From contig NMRB01000719.1 in NCBI GenBank assembly GCA_002633025.1, positions 158,215 through 222,214 of the forward strand: a stretch of DNA of 64,000 nt. The letters run 5' to 3'. The translations under genes were made by a program, and so were the position numbers. The first letter of the stretch is position 1. Each line of letters starts with the position of its first letter. Positions 22,750 to 33,445 of the stretch are shown one piece after another. The notes below the pieces were generated by a model, which ran no database searches, had not been told where the DNA came from, and was given only the letters and a program-made list of their open reading frames with translations. The stretch comes from Notospermus geniculatus (lineage: Eukaryota; Nemertea; Pilidiophora; Heteronemertea; Lineidae).

Positions 22750-23528
22750 GGAACCGTCGTAGGATGAGCCATGTCGTAAAGCTAATTTTTTATCGACTAT
22801 CAAGAAAAGAAAGATCACTCACAAACTGTGGATAAAAACTCGCAAACCGCACCTGCCCACTGGTGGCATAGGCATTTATTCTCATAAATCGATCAATAAC
22901 TTGCTGAATTCTGAGGCTGTTTCTTAGCCTTTGCCGGTCGCGTGGCCGGTAGCTTGATGATTGGCGCTGACCGCTGCTTCTGCTGCTGGTCGCTGGCAGA
23001 ATGACGGCTGAAGCCTTCGGATTGCTGGCTGTTGGTTGTGTGGTGGGGATGATCAAAAGTTTGATCAGATCGACTGCGCCCGTGTGGGCGGCAGATGGCG
23101 GCAAGTGGTCGGTCGGTGGCTTGACGTTGGGCGGTGCTTGCCGTTCCTTGCCGCTGACTGCACTTGGACGGTCGGCAGTCTGATTCAGTGCCACGGCTGC
23201 TGCATGTCTGGTGGGTAGCATGATTAGCGATGACTGCAGCAGGCTGGCAGATGAGACCGAGGATCAAGGCAACTATTACGGTCATGAACAACAACAAAAA
23301 CGTTGCCTAAGTGCATTGTCTTGAACTGCATACAATAGGGGAGGTGGTGCTGAAGTATTGGACGATTGGACGAGTGGTTGCCGGCTGCATGGCTATAACA
23401 TTACATGTACATGTACATTATTTACAATAGTAATCATCATTCATGACATTAAAATAAAACCTCCGGCACGTCTGTGAATAGCACACACGGTAGGCTACAT
23501 GTGGTACAAAAGCATGATACATGACGAC
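22750..23528. other. Intergenic, one weak secreted-peptide candidate
   Basis: Between GPCR copy A and the Rac-like gene. On the minus strand about 23285-22896 a frame of about 130 codons opens with a hydrophobic leader (MTVIVALILGLICQPAAVIA), then a low-complexity Gln/Ser/Arg-rich chain with a few cysteines. It could be a secreted peptide precursor, but composition alone could keep it open. A CATGTACATGTACAT stretch lies near 23404. Confidence 0.3.
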
Positions 23529-24473
23529 TCAAAGAAGCTCACATCTGTTGACCGCCTTCTTCGTCTTCGGGGAGAGAACAGCTCGTATTGCCTCATCAAA
23601 CACTTGTTTTACCCCGTGCATAGTCCTAGCAGAACACTCCAAATACTTCACCGCCCCGATCTTTCTTGCCAAAGCTGAACCTTGCTCATGCTTTAAAGGA
23701 GCTTCTTTGTTGTTTTTTAGTTCGTTTAAAGTCACCTTGTCATCCCGAAGATCCGATTTGGTTCCAACTAGAATGACTGGGACGTCAGGAGAGAAGTGTC
23801 GGACTTCAGGCCCCCATTTCTCTTTAACGTTGATGAAAGAAGCGGGTGACGAGAGTGAGAAGCAAATAAGAAAGACGTCCTGAAATGAGACAGGTAGGAG
23901 ATACAGAGAAGGTAAATAAGATATGGTGTGTAGTCATGCTTGTTACTTGTGAAGGACATTTAAATCTCAAACGATGTGCATAGGCCTACATACATGGTGT
24001 CGACGGGAATGCTGACTAATGAGGAGCCCGCATAACATTTTATGCCGACAGGGCGGCGCTACGAGCGGTTGGACAGAAGACGTCAAAAACAGAGCAAAGC
24101 AACGCAATGACGTTGCGTCACGACGTCCTTGACGCAGCGCAACACGGACGAAACGTCGAAAAAATGTAGGCCAACACAATCGCTCACAGCACCTTACAGT
24201 AGTGGTAGTTCAGCAGGTTCCTCCTCTTGGTACGTGCAGGCTACTTACAGTATTCGGGTAGGAGAGTGGTCGGAGCCTGTCATAATCTCCTTGCCCTGCT
24301 GTATCCCACAGACCCAGAGAGACTGGTACCCCCTCGAACATCAGCTTAGTGGTGTAGTTATCAAACACTGTTGGAATGTGTTCTTCTTTGAACTTGTTCG
24401 TGGAAAAACTTATGAGTAGACACGTTTTGCCAACCATTCCATCACCGACAACCACGCATTTAATCTGCCTCAT
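23529..24473 (-). CDS. Rac-like small GTPase (divergent), minus strand
   Basis: Two exons, 24473-24249 and 23879-23529, phase 0, 191 residues, the usual Rac length. I chose the ATG giving [12 protein letters not shown] because it aligns with Rac1 residue 1; an upstream in-frame ATG would add about 34 residues. Motifs in Rac numbering: GDGMVGKT (10-17), T35 in [13 protein letters not shown] (57-61), TKSD (base recognition), ECSA, and a C-terminal CELL prenylation box after basic residues. Odd points: A13 is M, and E62 beside catalytic Q61 is G. Rac proteins switch between GTP and GDP states at membranes to control actin and NADPH oxidase. The intron, after LSYPNT, holds a family R2 foldback and sits at the same position as in the second Rac-like gene at 35-36 kb. 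Confidence 0.92.
24021..24223. repeat. Foldback family R2 copy in Rac-like intron
   Basis: GAGGAGCCCGCATAAC at the left, GCAGGTTCCTC at the right, GGCGGCGCTACGAGCGGTTG inside with its inverted partner. Confidence 0.8.
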
Positions 24474-25649
24474 GACGTCAGCAGTCTCTGCAGTGGGTGG
24501 TCTGACGTCATTAACGTCATCCACGTAAGTTTTAAACGACATCTTAGAGATTGAAATGTTCATCGGCAGCAGCAATCACCAAGAAACGAATTTGGGACGA
24601 TGACTGTCGAGGAATGGTCGCAGTGTTGATACCCTCCGATCTCCCCTAAATGAGAATGACGATCGGTTTAGAGACTTCTGTACGGCCGAAATCTGGTCTG
24701 TAGGTTTCCGTCATGCAAACGTTCCTTAATCCCTTTGCCTCCGTCTAGCTATTAATCACTTTGGATAATCAGCAGCCTAGGAAAAAAGAGTTCTAGAATG
24801 AGCCCGACGGGTCCACTATGGGCTGATTTCGGTAGGAAACAAGCCATTTTCGGTGTGTGGCCAGCTCCCACCTGTCCACACACCCACACCGGGTGTATCT
24901 TCGGACGAAAGAATGACGGATCTTACCTTCTGAAAGACGCAGAAACCTTCCAGTGAGTTGTGACCAGACAAGCCAGCTATCACAATGAATGTCTGCCTTG
25001 TTTTTCCTCGTCATCTATAAACATGATCAAGCAAGTCCCACTCCTAGATAGCCAAACATTGCGCTTCCGGGTTTTTAAACAAACCTGCTTACGTCCTACT
25101 CGAAAATATTTAACATGCATAGGTGCTGACCAAAGTTTACCCCTCTGTGACGAATGAAATAAATGTGGGTCAGATTTTGGTGTCAAGTAAGTGGTCGTCT
25201 CACCTTTTGGTAAAGTTCGTCATGATAAGGAGTAAGAAATCGATAATCAAGAATGTTTCGGCAAACACGATATCTTTGAAAAAAGTGAGTGGGTTAGTTA
25301 TTCTTCTAGGTTCTATCAGAAGTAGGCCCTTCTTCATCAGTATTATCAATATCACCGAAGATAAGTTCTGCGTTAAAATGATATTTTTTTCGTATTATCT
25401 TGTGGTTTGGTTTGAGAAACATGTCATCAATATTGTCATAAACTTATCAAATTGATATTTTCATGATATTGTATAAAAAAGAACGATTACATCTGTCGAT
25501 TGAAACTCGAAACGGTATGTGCATGCATATTCCAAATGATCGCCTGAGGCCGGGTAGAGTAATCATTAAATATGTTTACTATCCTGTTCCAACCACACTT
25601 CAAGCAAACATCAGGCTGGTCACACTCAGGCATCGCATGCACTTCATGT

Positions 25650-25700
25650 CGTCTAAGTGGTGCAGTGATAATCTCTGAGGTTGTGGGTTCGATTCTTGAC
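25650..25700 (+). repeat. tRNA-like A-box/B-box segment upstream of GPCR B
   Basis: AAGTGGTGCAGTG resembles a tRNA A box and GGTTCGATTC (25686-25695) is a B box, spaced as in a tRNA gene. Related segments precede copies C (29862-29916), E (38826-38870) and F (40765-40808). A cloverleaf is not evident, so this is more likely a tRNA-derived SINE fragment or internal pol III promoter relic carried in the duplicated unit. Confidence 0.5.
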
Positions 25701-25960
25701 GTATCTCTCAGGTGATTCAGAGAGTTAAGGGCGGTTTACACTAGGTTGCACCAAGTTGCAAGTTGCTGCAACCTGCAACTTGTTGCAAACCGCCTAGGAC
25801 GGTTTACACATAGAAAAATTGATGCAACATCCAGCGTGATCGAGTTGCAACAAATTGCATGCCCGTTTACACATGCAACTTTTATGCAACTTTTTGGTCT
25901 CATCAGGTTTATGCAACAAGTTGCATGAAGTTGCATATGAAAAGTTGCATAACGGGCCTT

Positions 25961-26094
25961 AAGGCTAAGAATCCATTCACGCGATTTTCTTGCCGCAGAC
26001 GCTCGAAAGCATTGTTTGTTTCCGCCGCGTTGGTCCTGGACAAAGGATGCGACATCGCGCGGCACGAAAATCGCGTGAATGGATTCTTAGCCTT
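25961..26094. repeat. Foldback element near GPCR B start
   Basis: AAGGCTAAGAATCCATTC pairs with GAATGGATTCTTAGCCTT, followed by CGCGATTTTC and its partner. It ends about 195 bp upstream of the copy B start codon. A second inverted element rich in GTTGCA, about 25725-25960, abuts it on the left. Confidence 0.8.
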
Positions 26095-26290
26095 AGGCTT
26101 ACTCTCCCTGGCGATCGGTCAGCAGTGACTCCGGTTTCTTCCTCCAAACAGCTTTTCGGGAACAAAAAGTGGTACTCCATAATATTCTTTTGCCTTCTGC
26201 AGCCGTAATCGTATCTGATTTAGCGCCCTCTGTAGAGAGAGACAGAAACTTGTATCCACTTGGTTTATATAATACCATCTGTGGAAAACA

Positions 26291-28212
26291 ATGGCGTACA
26301 CGAATATGACGACAACCACATGGACAGGTCTAGAGACGTCTGGAGACAACACTTCTGCACTAGGAATATCCAGAGACAAACGCTATCTCATGATTGCCTT
26401 TTACGTGTTATTTTATGGAACGAATGACCTCCTCGTTCTCTTTGGTATCCCAGGCAACACGATGTCATTTTTGATCACGACCAAGAAAGCCAACAGAAAG
26501 ATCTCAACTTGTGTCTACATGTCGGCCTTGTCTGTGGCGGATAATATCATGTGCTCCACCAACTTGATCGGCACTATTTGTGTTAATTGGGATTACTCGA
26601 GGGACTGGCCTCATAAGTCTCATATCTTGATGTAAGTAGCGAATACTACATGTAATGGACACACCTTTTCCCCCACCAACAAACTTAAACTCCCTACGCA
26701 GTTGTGTACCGCGCCCCCTTCGGTTTACCCGCTCTCCACAACTGCTTAACTTCGTAAAATTCGCCGCTTTCGGTCAACAGATGGCGCTGAGAGAGTCGAC
26801 CAATGAGAGCACCGAGCAACCGGTAACCAAGCTGGCCTGAGACACTTTTTCATTGGCCGAGCGGTTCGTAGCCATGGTAGCACAAGAACATCCGTTGCCA
26901 ACGAAGCCAAACAGTTCTGAAAGTAGCGTGCTGATAGGCTGTAAAACTCGCGCCAGGCCCAGACGCCATCTGTTGACCGAACGCGGCGAATTTTACGAAG
27001 TTAAGCAGTTGTGGAGAGCGGGTAAACCGAAGGGAGCGCGGTACACAACTGCGTAGAGAGTTTACAACAAACTTAACTCATGCAATTTCAATGTGTTCTT
27101 CCAGCACTATCTACTATCTGGCCTTCGCATCGGGTATGACATCTGGTTTGATTCTGGCTGCGATGTCCGTCGACCGATTGGTGGCAGTCTGGGAGCCGAT
27201 GAAGGCTGCTGAACGCTGTACGGTATCCAAGGCACGGACGTGTATCGTCATTATCGCAAGCCTCCTCGTCGTTATTAACTTGAACGTGTTCTTCACCTAC
27301 AAGTACTTCGTTCATAAGGACACAGGTATTGAAAATGACATCTGGAACATCCTTCCCGTATAACGACGTCATGTCGCCATACGGCAAGAAAAACCCTGTT
27401 GATCTTGATTTGATTTGACTGCGGACAGAAGTCGCCATCTTGAATCCTCGGAAGAGCTGATTCAAAGACCTCTTGTTCTGTGGGCAGTGTCTCTTCACTG
27501 AGGGTAGCCTATAGTAGGCATAACTACATGTACTACAGATGGATAGAATTTAGATGCGGAACCGGTCCATGTATTTGGGCATATCGCCAGGGTGGAAATA
27601 GGCCCCGAATCCAGTTCTGGCCATGGTTCGTTGGTCTTCGTCTCCGCCAACCCGGTGAATCTTGGCAGTGGCTGCTCCACTAGAGGGTTGAGCCAACGCC
27701 GCCTGCTGCCTGTATGGTGCATAACGACCGTGAATCATTTGTATTTTGCAGGTATTGAGGCGGTCGTGCGAACATTTCCACCCGCACCATTTGTTGAGAA
27801 CATCGTTTCTGGTTTCAACCTGGCCTTCGGTACCATTATACCATTCTGTATTGTTGTCATTAGCAACAGCCTGATCATTATGAAGGTCTCCAGTGCGGCG
27901 AAGGAGATGGAGGCGAAAAAGACAGAGCATAAGAAGTCTGAGAGGGCCCATCTAACCCGGATGTTGATCATTGTTAGTATTGCTTACGTCATTCTTTCTC
28001 TCCCGTTCCGAATTTTTGATATCGTGTTTGATATCCCGGCTATAAAAGCCACATACGACATGTCAGACTCGTACACCTTTCTGAAATTCAATGTTGAATA
28101 TTGGTCGGTCGGAGTTTTGTGGAATGCAAATTATGCTGTTAACTTCTACCTCTATTGCATTGGCGGTGGAAAGAAGTTTAGAAATGACGTTAAATCTCTT
28201 TTTACCTGCTAA
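26291..28212 (+). CDS. Class A GPCR, array copy B (intact)
   Basis: Exons 26291-26631, 27105-27325 and 27752-28212, 340 residues, with the same phases and middle-exon length as copy A. The N-terminus (MAYTNMTTTTWTG) and extracellular loop 1 differ from A. GIPGNTMSFL, SVDRLVAVWEP, VILSLPF and NFYLY are kept, and it ends FTC. The third exon is nearly identical to copies A, C and E at the DNA level over its first 270 bases. Intron 1 carries a foldback element with a 9-bp target duplication. An AATAAA lies at 28593-28598, about 380 bp after the stop. Upstream, a 160-bp block is shared with copy F. Peptide ligand is inferred from family shape only. Confidence 0.9.
26686..27064. mobile_element. Foldback element with 9-bp TSD, copy 2
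   Basis: Starts TAAACTCCCTACGCAG and ends CTGCGTAGAGAGTTTA, flanked by exact CAACAAACT at 26677-26685 and 27065-27073. Same family as 14730-15556 but without its internal 440-bp block. Inserted in intron 1 of GPCR copy B; copy C shows a similar intron sequence without it. Confidence 0.9.
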
Positions 28213-28730
28213 AGCAACTGTAGCAGGAAGGAGACGCTGCCTCAGTGTTCTGTCGTCATGGTCACCGATTCTGTTCTCTGAGAATCAGGCGAGAATGACG
28301 ACGAATCAAGAGAGATTATGGACTAGAAAGCTAAATTCGGCCGATCTGTTGGCGCTGGGGTCGCTTTATGGGTCAACATGGTCAACTGCAGGAGTAGCTT
28401 GGTTTGAATACACCCACCTTCCTTTACCTCCTCAGCAAGTCGGAGAGACCTACCCAACTTGCAGAGAAATGGAAGAGAGTGTGTATAAAAACACTACACA
28501 TCGAAACCAACCCTTTGCGATAAGGTACACAAAATTATCGAAAGTGATGCTAAGCTAACACCTTTATATATTGTATTTAATTTTCTTTCTTTAATAAATC
28601 TTCTTAAACTAAAACTATGCTAAGTCCGTCGTGATAAGAGGTGAAAAAGTCGACCAATGATAAGGTAGCCTATGTTTTATCTGACAGTTAGTGTTTCTCC
28701 TTTTAGAAGTAGGCCCTTCTTCAACTCATA

Positions 28731-28892
28731 ATGAGTCATGAGTTTCCGCACAGCCCCCGAAACGCCAACGCGGACATCTATCGCACCAAGGTGGCATCAA
28801 ACAATGGGATTGACGTTCGCGATGACTTGACGGAGGCTTTGCGAAAACTCTCTATTATCGAAGAGGGACCAACAGAACTACCGCCACTGTGA
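28731..28892 (+). CDS. Small ORF of 53 codons, unrecognised
   Basis: ATG at 28731 opens a frame reading MSHEFPHSPRNANADIYR, then NGIDVRDDLTEALRKLS, to a TGA at 28890. Its composition looks protein-like (mixed charge, amphipathic DLTEALRKL) and it sits in DNA that has no counterpart in the flank of copy B. The last codons run into the family R2 foldback, which may have truncated it. It could be a fragment of a retrocopied gene. No function is proposed. Confidence 0.25.
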   Translation: MSHEFPHSPRNANADIYRTKVASNNGIDVRDDLTEALRKLSIIEEGPTELPPL

Positions 28893-29004
28893 GCGCTCTC
28901 AAAGCGGTTCCACAGGACCTTTTTCGAGACGCCTGTGTTGCACTACGTCAACGACGTCGTGACGCGACGTCATTACGTTGCTTTGCTCTGTTTTTGACGT
29001 CTTA

Positions 29005-29500
29005 AGCCCCGTTTAAGCAAGGTTCATTGGCACACGGATCCGATCCGTTTCCAGTCCGTTTGCCCCAAGTTTTCCGGATACGACAACGCTGAAGTCCATT
29101 TGATAGATTTTTTACGGACCTGAACCGGACCAATTCCGTGTGCCAATGAACCTTGCTTTATACAGAGCACGGATTGCGGTCCGGCATCCGGCATACGGTT
29201 ACGGCCTCCGGAACGGGAATGCGGCTTGTCGTTCCAACAGGATACGGTGAACGGGCACGGTTTTCTCGACGGCAGCGAATCGTGATAATCGCCTTCTTCA
29301 CGTGGTATTAAAACAGTGCGCTGATTGGTCCAGGACCGTCCGGCGTTGCGGCGACCGTACAGGAATTGCTCTGAAGGCATTCAATGCGGCGCGGCGTCCG
29401 GGCACCGGAAAACGGTTATAAGAAAATACATTGAGGCATTCTGGACGGAAAACGCACACCGGATGCCGGACCGCAAACCGTGCTCTGTATAAACGGGGCT
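29005..29500. mobile_element. PIF/Harbinger-like element (outer of nested pair)
   Basis: Starts AGCCCCGTTTA and ends TAAACGGGGCT, with TTA on both sides (29002-29004 and 29501-29503). Inner arms GAGCACGG..TGCGGTCCGGCATCC pair as well. The 3-bp TTA duplication and AGC..GCT ends fit PIF/Harbinger-type MITEs. Confidence 0.83.
29016..29157. mobile_element. PIF/Harbinger-like element (inner of nested pair)
   Basis: 142 bp starting AGCAAGGTTCATTGGCACAC and ending GTGTGCCAATGAACCTTGCT, flanked by TTA at 29013-29015 and 29158-29160. It splits the left terminal repeat of the outer element. Confidence 0.88.
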
Positions 29501-29861
29501 TTACAACCGTTCGGGGCGCCGACCTGTCGGGATGAGAAGTTATGCAGGTTCCCCATATACCGGTACCTGTTCAGCTATGATCACCAAAAACACGTTCTGT
29601 GTGAAAATCCTGATCTTCTTTTTTCGTATCCCTTTGGTCTTAGAAAGTGTTTCATCATTGGATACCGTAGTCATGAACATATCAAATTGATGGATTTATG
29701 ATATTGTAGAAAACAGAATGACCGCACAACGAACTCGATTCCATAGGCCTAATCTAAATAATCGCCTAAGGCCTTGCCAAGAATTATTGTTAATGGGTTT
29801 ATTATCCCGTTCCACCCCCCAAGCTATATAGTCTCGTCAGGCATCGCAGGATCACACACGA

Positions 29862-29916
29862 CAAGTTCTCCGAGTGAAGCTGCAGAAATCTCCAAAGTCT
29901 TGTATTCGATTCTCGG
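29862..29916 (+). repeat. tRNA-like segment upstream of GPCR C (degenerate)
   Basis: GAAGCTGCAGAAATCTCC...TATTCGATTCTC corresponds to the A-box/B-box segments before copies B, E and F but has lost the first G pair of the B box. Confidence 0.4.
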
Positions 29917-30836
29917 ATACATCCTTCAGGTGATTGGCAGTGTCTCTTCACGCTAAGCTGGCCAACAGTAACTCTCGTTCCCACCTACAAATCGCTTTTC
30001 GGAGGTAACTAGCGTTGCTCGGTACGTCGTGGCTACCGCAGTCGTATCTTCAGATCCCTCAACTCAAGAGAAAGAGAAAAGGTGGGGGTCAAGGGTCAAG
30101 GGTGGGGGTCAATGTTCGACACATTTTTCTGAGGGAAACAATGACGTACACCAATGTGACGACAACGTGGACCGGCCCACAAGAGACGTCTGGAGACAAC
30201 ACATCGGTATCACCAGGGATACCTGGGTACCTCACGGTTATCTTCTATATCGTACGTCACGGTACAAACGGCTTCATCGTTCTCTTTGGTATCCCAGGCA
30301 ACATGATATCATTATTCATCACGACCAAGAAAGCCAACAGAAAGATCTCGACTTGTGTCTACATGTCGGCCTTGTCTGTGGCTGATAATGTCATGTGCTC
30401 CACAAACCTGCTCGGTAATATCTGTGTTAATTGGGATTACTCGAGGGACTGGCCTCACAAATCTCATATCTTATGATGTAAGTATATGCTAGGCCTGGTA
30501 TCTGTAATTCTACACTCGTTTTACCAATGCCGCAACAACAAACTTTACCCCCATTTCAATATGTTCTTTCAGAACTCTCTTTTATCTGGCCTTCGCATCC
30601 GGTATGACATCTGGTTTGATTCTGGCTGCGATGTCCGTCGACCGATTGGTGGCAGTCTGGGAGCCGATGAAGGCTGCTGAACGCTGTACGGTATCCAAGG
30701 CACGGACGTGTATCGTCATTATTGCAAGCCTCCTCGTCGTTATTAACTTGAACGTGTTCTTCACCTACAAATACTTCGTTCATAAGGACACAGGTATTGA
30801 CACGACGCATTCAGCGGAAACTTCCTGAATGACTTA

Positions 30837-31307
30837 AGCATGCAGCACACTGGCCGCCAACTTCGGCGTCCAGAAGCGTTCGACTGAACGCCTCTCGACG
30901 CCAGAGCTGGCTGCCAGTGGATCCTGGTGAGACTGAGCACAACTGCCCAAACTTGGCGTTCAGTGGCATCTTTTCGGGCCACTTGCGCGACAATTACCAG
31001 TGCTGCCATCTTCATTCAGGCTGCAATTTTGAAATCATGTGACATCAAGACGCAAGCTGATTCGCCAAAGACTCGCCGCCGACCTCCAAGTCTGGCTGCC
31101 ATCGGTAGCACACTTGGCTGCTTCGGGAGTTCACAGGCGTTCACTGGCGTCCAAAATCAAACATGTTTGATATCTGGAGTTCAGTGGCGTCGGGCGGCGT
31201 TCTCCAGATTCCAGTCGTATCACACTGGGGATTTTTTTGGCGTTCGGACATTGGCGTCGAAAAAACGCCTCTGGACGCCGAAGTTGGCGGCCAGTGTGCT
31301 GCATGCT
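30837..31307. mobile_element. PIF/Harbinger-like element in GPCR C intron 2
   Basis: Starts AGCATGCAGCACACTGGCC and ends GGCCAGTGTGCTGCATGCT, with TTA on both sides (30834-30836 and 31308-31310). The arms are over 40 bp. No coding capacity seen. Confidence 0.87.
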
Positions 31308-31336
31308 TTAGCCCTAAATTACATGTACTACGTAGA

Positions 31337-31505
31337 GTGGAACCTGCAGAATTTCCGCTGTTGCTGGGCAGCAGGTTTCCTTTTTCCGACGTTTTGTCTC
31401 TGTTGCACTGCGTCAAGGACGTCGTGACGCGACGTCATTGCATCGCTTTCTCTGTTTTGAGTCTTCGGCCGCACCGCTAGCGGCACCGGCCTGTCGGGAT
31501 ACTCT
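31337..31505. repeat. Foldback family R2 copy in GPCR C intron 2
   Basis: GGAACCTGCAGAATTTCCGC at the left; TGCACTGCGTCAAGGACGTC core; CGCTAGCGGCACCGGCCTG at the right. Confidence 0.7.
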
Positions 31506-32133
31506 CCAAAACGTAAGGTAGACGTAGGACACCGGTTCATCAATTCGGGCACAAAGAGGCCCGGAAACCAGTTCTGGCGGTGGGGTATTGGTGTTCATGA
31601 CCGCCACTGGTGGTACATGTAGGCCTAGGCTACATGTCCACCGAAAATCAAGTCGAGCTCCTCTATTTACAGGTATTGAGGCGGTTGTGCGCACATTTCC
31701 ACCCGCACCATTTGTTGAGAACATCGTCTCTGGTTTCAACCTGGCCTTCGGTACCATTATACCATTCTGTATTGTTGTCATTAGCAACAGCCTGATCATT
31801 ATGAAGGTCTCCAGTGCGGCGAAGGAGATGGAGGCGAAAAAGACAGAGCATAAGAAGTCTGAGAGGGCCCATCTAACCCGGATGTTGATCATTGTTAGTA
31901 TTGCTTACGTCATTCTCTCCCTACCGTTCCGAATTTTCGAGATCGTGTTTGATATCCCGGCTATAAAAGCCACATACGACATGTCAGACTCGTACATCTT
32001 TCTGAAATTCAATGTTGAATATTGGTCTGTTGGATTTTTATGGAATGCAAATTATGCTGTTAACTTTTACCTCTATTGCATTGGCGGTGGACGGAAGTTT
32101 AGAAATGACGTTAAATCTCTGTTGACGTGCTAA

Positions 32134-33445
32134 GCAACCGTAATATGCATCGGCAGCTGGATGAGAGACGAAATACGGTACACATATTCTCTGGGAATCG
32201 GGCAATATTCAAATGGCGACAGAATCAAGAGAGATTTCGATTGATTTCGTTCGATAAACGATGCTTGCAAATCAGCCGATATCAAAACTGTTGACACTCA
32301 TACTGTGATCCGGTCCCTCAATGGGTCAATACTGAGTCGCTTGGTTCGAATACACATTCACATTCCTATATCTCCCTAGCAAGTTGGGGAGAGGTCGATC
32401 CAATTGTCAGAGAAATTTAGGATTGTGTGTATAACATGGAGGCGTATACACAAGGAAAAAACCCAATATGATCACGAATAGTTATCCTGTTTTGGTTTCC
32501 CCACAATCACGATTTTCCTAACTGTTGCGTTTTTTCTGGGACACCCTGTAGAATGTTTCTAAACCACAAAGTTAACTGGGTACGGATCTAGCCATGGCAT
32601 TACTTTGAACAAGCCATCGATCAGGTACCCACATTACGTTACCTTACAAAATCTCTCCAGTGGTGAGATTTTGTAACATTATTTTTCAGCAATGAGAGAT
32701 TTTGTAACGTTACAAAATCTCTCCAGTGGTGAGATTTTGTAACGTTACAAAATCTCACATTGCTAAAAATAATGTTACAAAATCTCACCACTGGAGAGAT
32801 TTTGTAACGTTACAAAATATCACCACTGGAGAGATTTTGTAACGTTACAAAATCTCACCACTGGAGAGTTTTTGTAACGTTACAAAATCTCACCACTGCA
32901 GAGATTTTATAACGTCACAAAATCTCACCACTGGAGATATTTTGTAACGTTGCAAAATCTCACCACTGGAGAGATGTTGTAACGTAACAAAATTGCTAAA
33001 AATAATGTTACAAAATCTCACCACTGGAGAGATTTTCTAACGTTACAAAATCTCACCACTGGAGAGATTTTGTAACGAACGTTACAAAATCTCACCACTG
33101 GAGAGATTTTGTAACGTTAATTCGGATAGATTTCTGCTAAAAATAATGTTACAAAATCTCACCACTGGAGAGATTTTCTAACGTTACAAAATCTCACCAC
33201 TGGAGAGATTTTGTAACGAACGTTACAAAATCTCACCACTGGAGAGATTTTGTAACGTTAATTCGGATAGATTTCTGTACAAGGAGGACAAATTTTGTGT
33301 ACATTTCGATCCGTATACGTATAAGGACCCGTGATAAGTTGCTGATCTCAAACTCCCTGTTTGTAGACATTGACCTCACAAATCCGATAACTTACTGTAC
33401 GGTCCTGACACGTTACAAATAAACTTGTATTTTCAACTTATTCCA
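32134..33445. other. GPCR C 3' flank and palindromic satellite
   Basis: Shared unit 3' flank to about 32440, then unremarkable sequence, then a palindromic tandem repeat (32640-33270). No exon 1 for copy D is recognisable. Confidence 0.6.
32640..33270. repeat. Palindromic tandem repeat (TTACAAAATCTC...)
   Basis: About 15 imperfect units of roughly 35 bp. Each is near-palindromic: ACGTTACAAAATCTC, CACCACTGG, then GAGATTTTGTAACG. Orientation switches inside the array (CCAGTGGTG early, CACCACTGG later). ATTCGGATAGATTTCTG occurs twice, marking a larger duplicated block of about 135 bp. Confidence 0.9.

Larger units (their letters stand above)
24474..26290. other. 5' flank of GPCR copy B
   Basis: No supported gene. 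From about 25320 the sequence matches the flanks upstream of copies C, E and F. It contains a tRNA-like segment at about 25650-25700, then two abutting inverted elements (about 25725-25960 and 25961-26094), then about 160 bp shared with the region just upstream of copy F. Confidence 0.6.
28865..29554. mobile_element. Foldback family R2 copy interrupted by two nested elements
   Basis: The R2 arms at 28865-29001 and 29501-29554 flank an insertion at 29005-29500, which itself contains another insertion at 29016-29157. Removing them gives a typical R2 element like the one at 16014-16200. Confidence 0.8.
28213..30140. other. GPCR B 3' flank and GPCR C 5' flank with nested elements
   Basis: 28250-28510 resembles 32190-32440 and 36410-36650, a 3' flank common to the units. 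The C-unit 5' flank is interrupted by a small ORF fragment (28731-28892), a family R2 element (28865-29554) and two elements nested inside it. A tRNA-like segment follows at 29862-29916. Confidence 0.6.
30141..32133 (+). pseudogene. Class A GPCR, array copy C (2-base insertion at exon 1 end)
   Basis: Exons 30141-30477, 30573-30793 and 31673-32133 correspond to copy B. At the end of exon 1, TTGAT followed by GT in B reads TTATGAT followed by GT here: two extra bases create an in-frame TGA (30474-30476) and shift the phase. Exons 2 and 3 are otherwise open, with SVDRLVAVWEP, VILSLPF and NFYLY, ending LTC. Either this is a recent pseudogene or the assembly has a 2-base error; the strong conservation downstream means decay is very young if real. 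Intron 2 contains a 471-bp TTA-flanked element and a family R2 foldback. Confidence 0.8.

Noticed and set aside
27592-28212. Long single-frame extension of GPCR exon 3
   Set aside because: Sequence before 27752 is intron; the exon starts at a clear acceptor in phase with exon 2.
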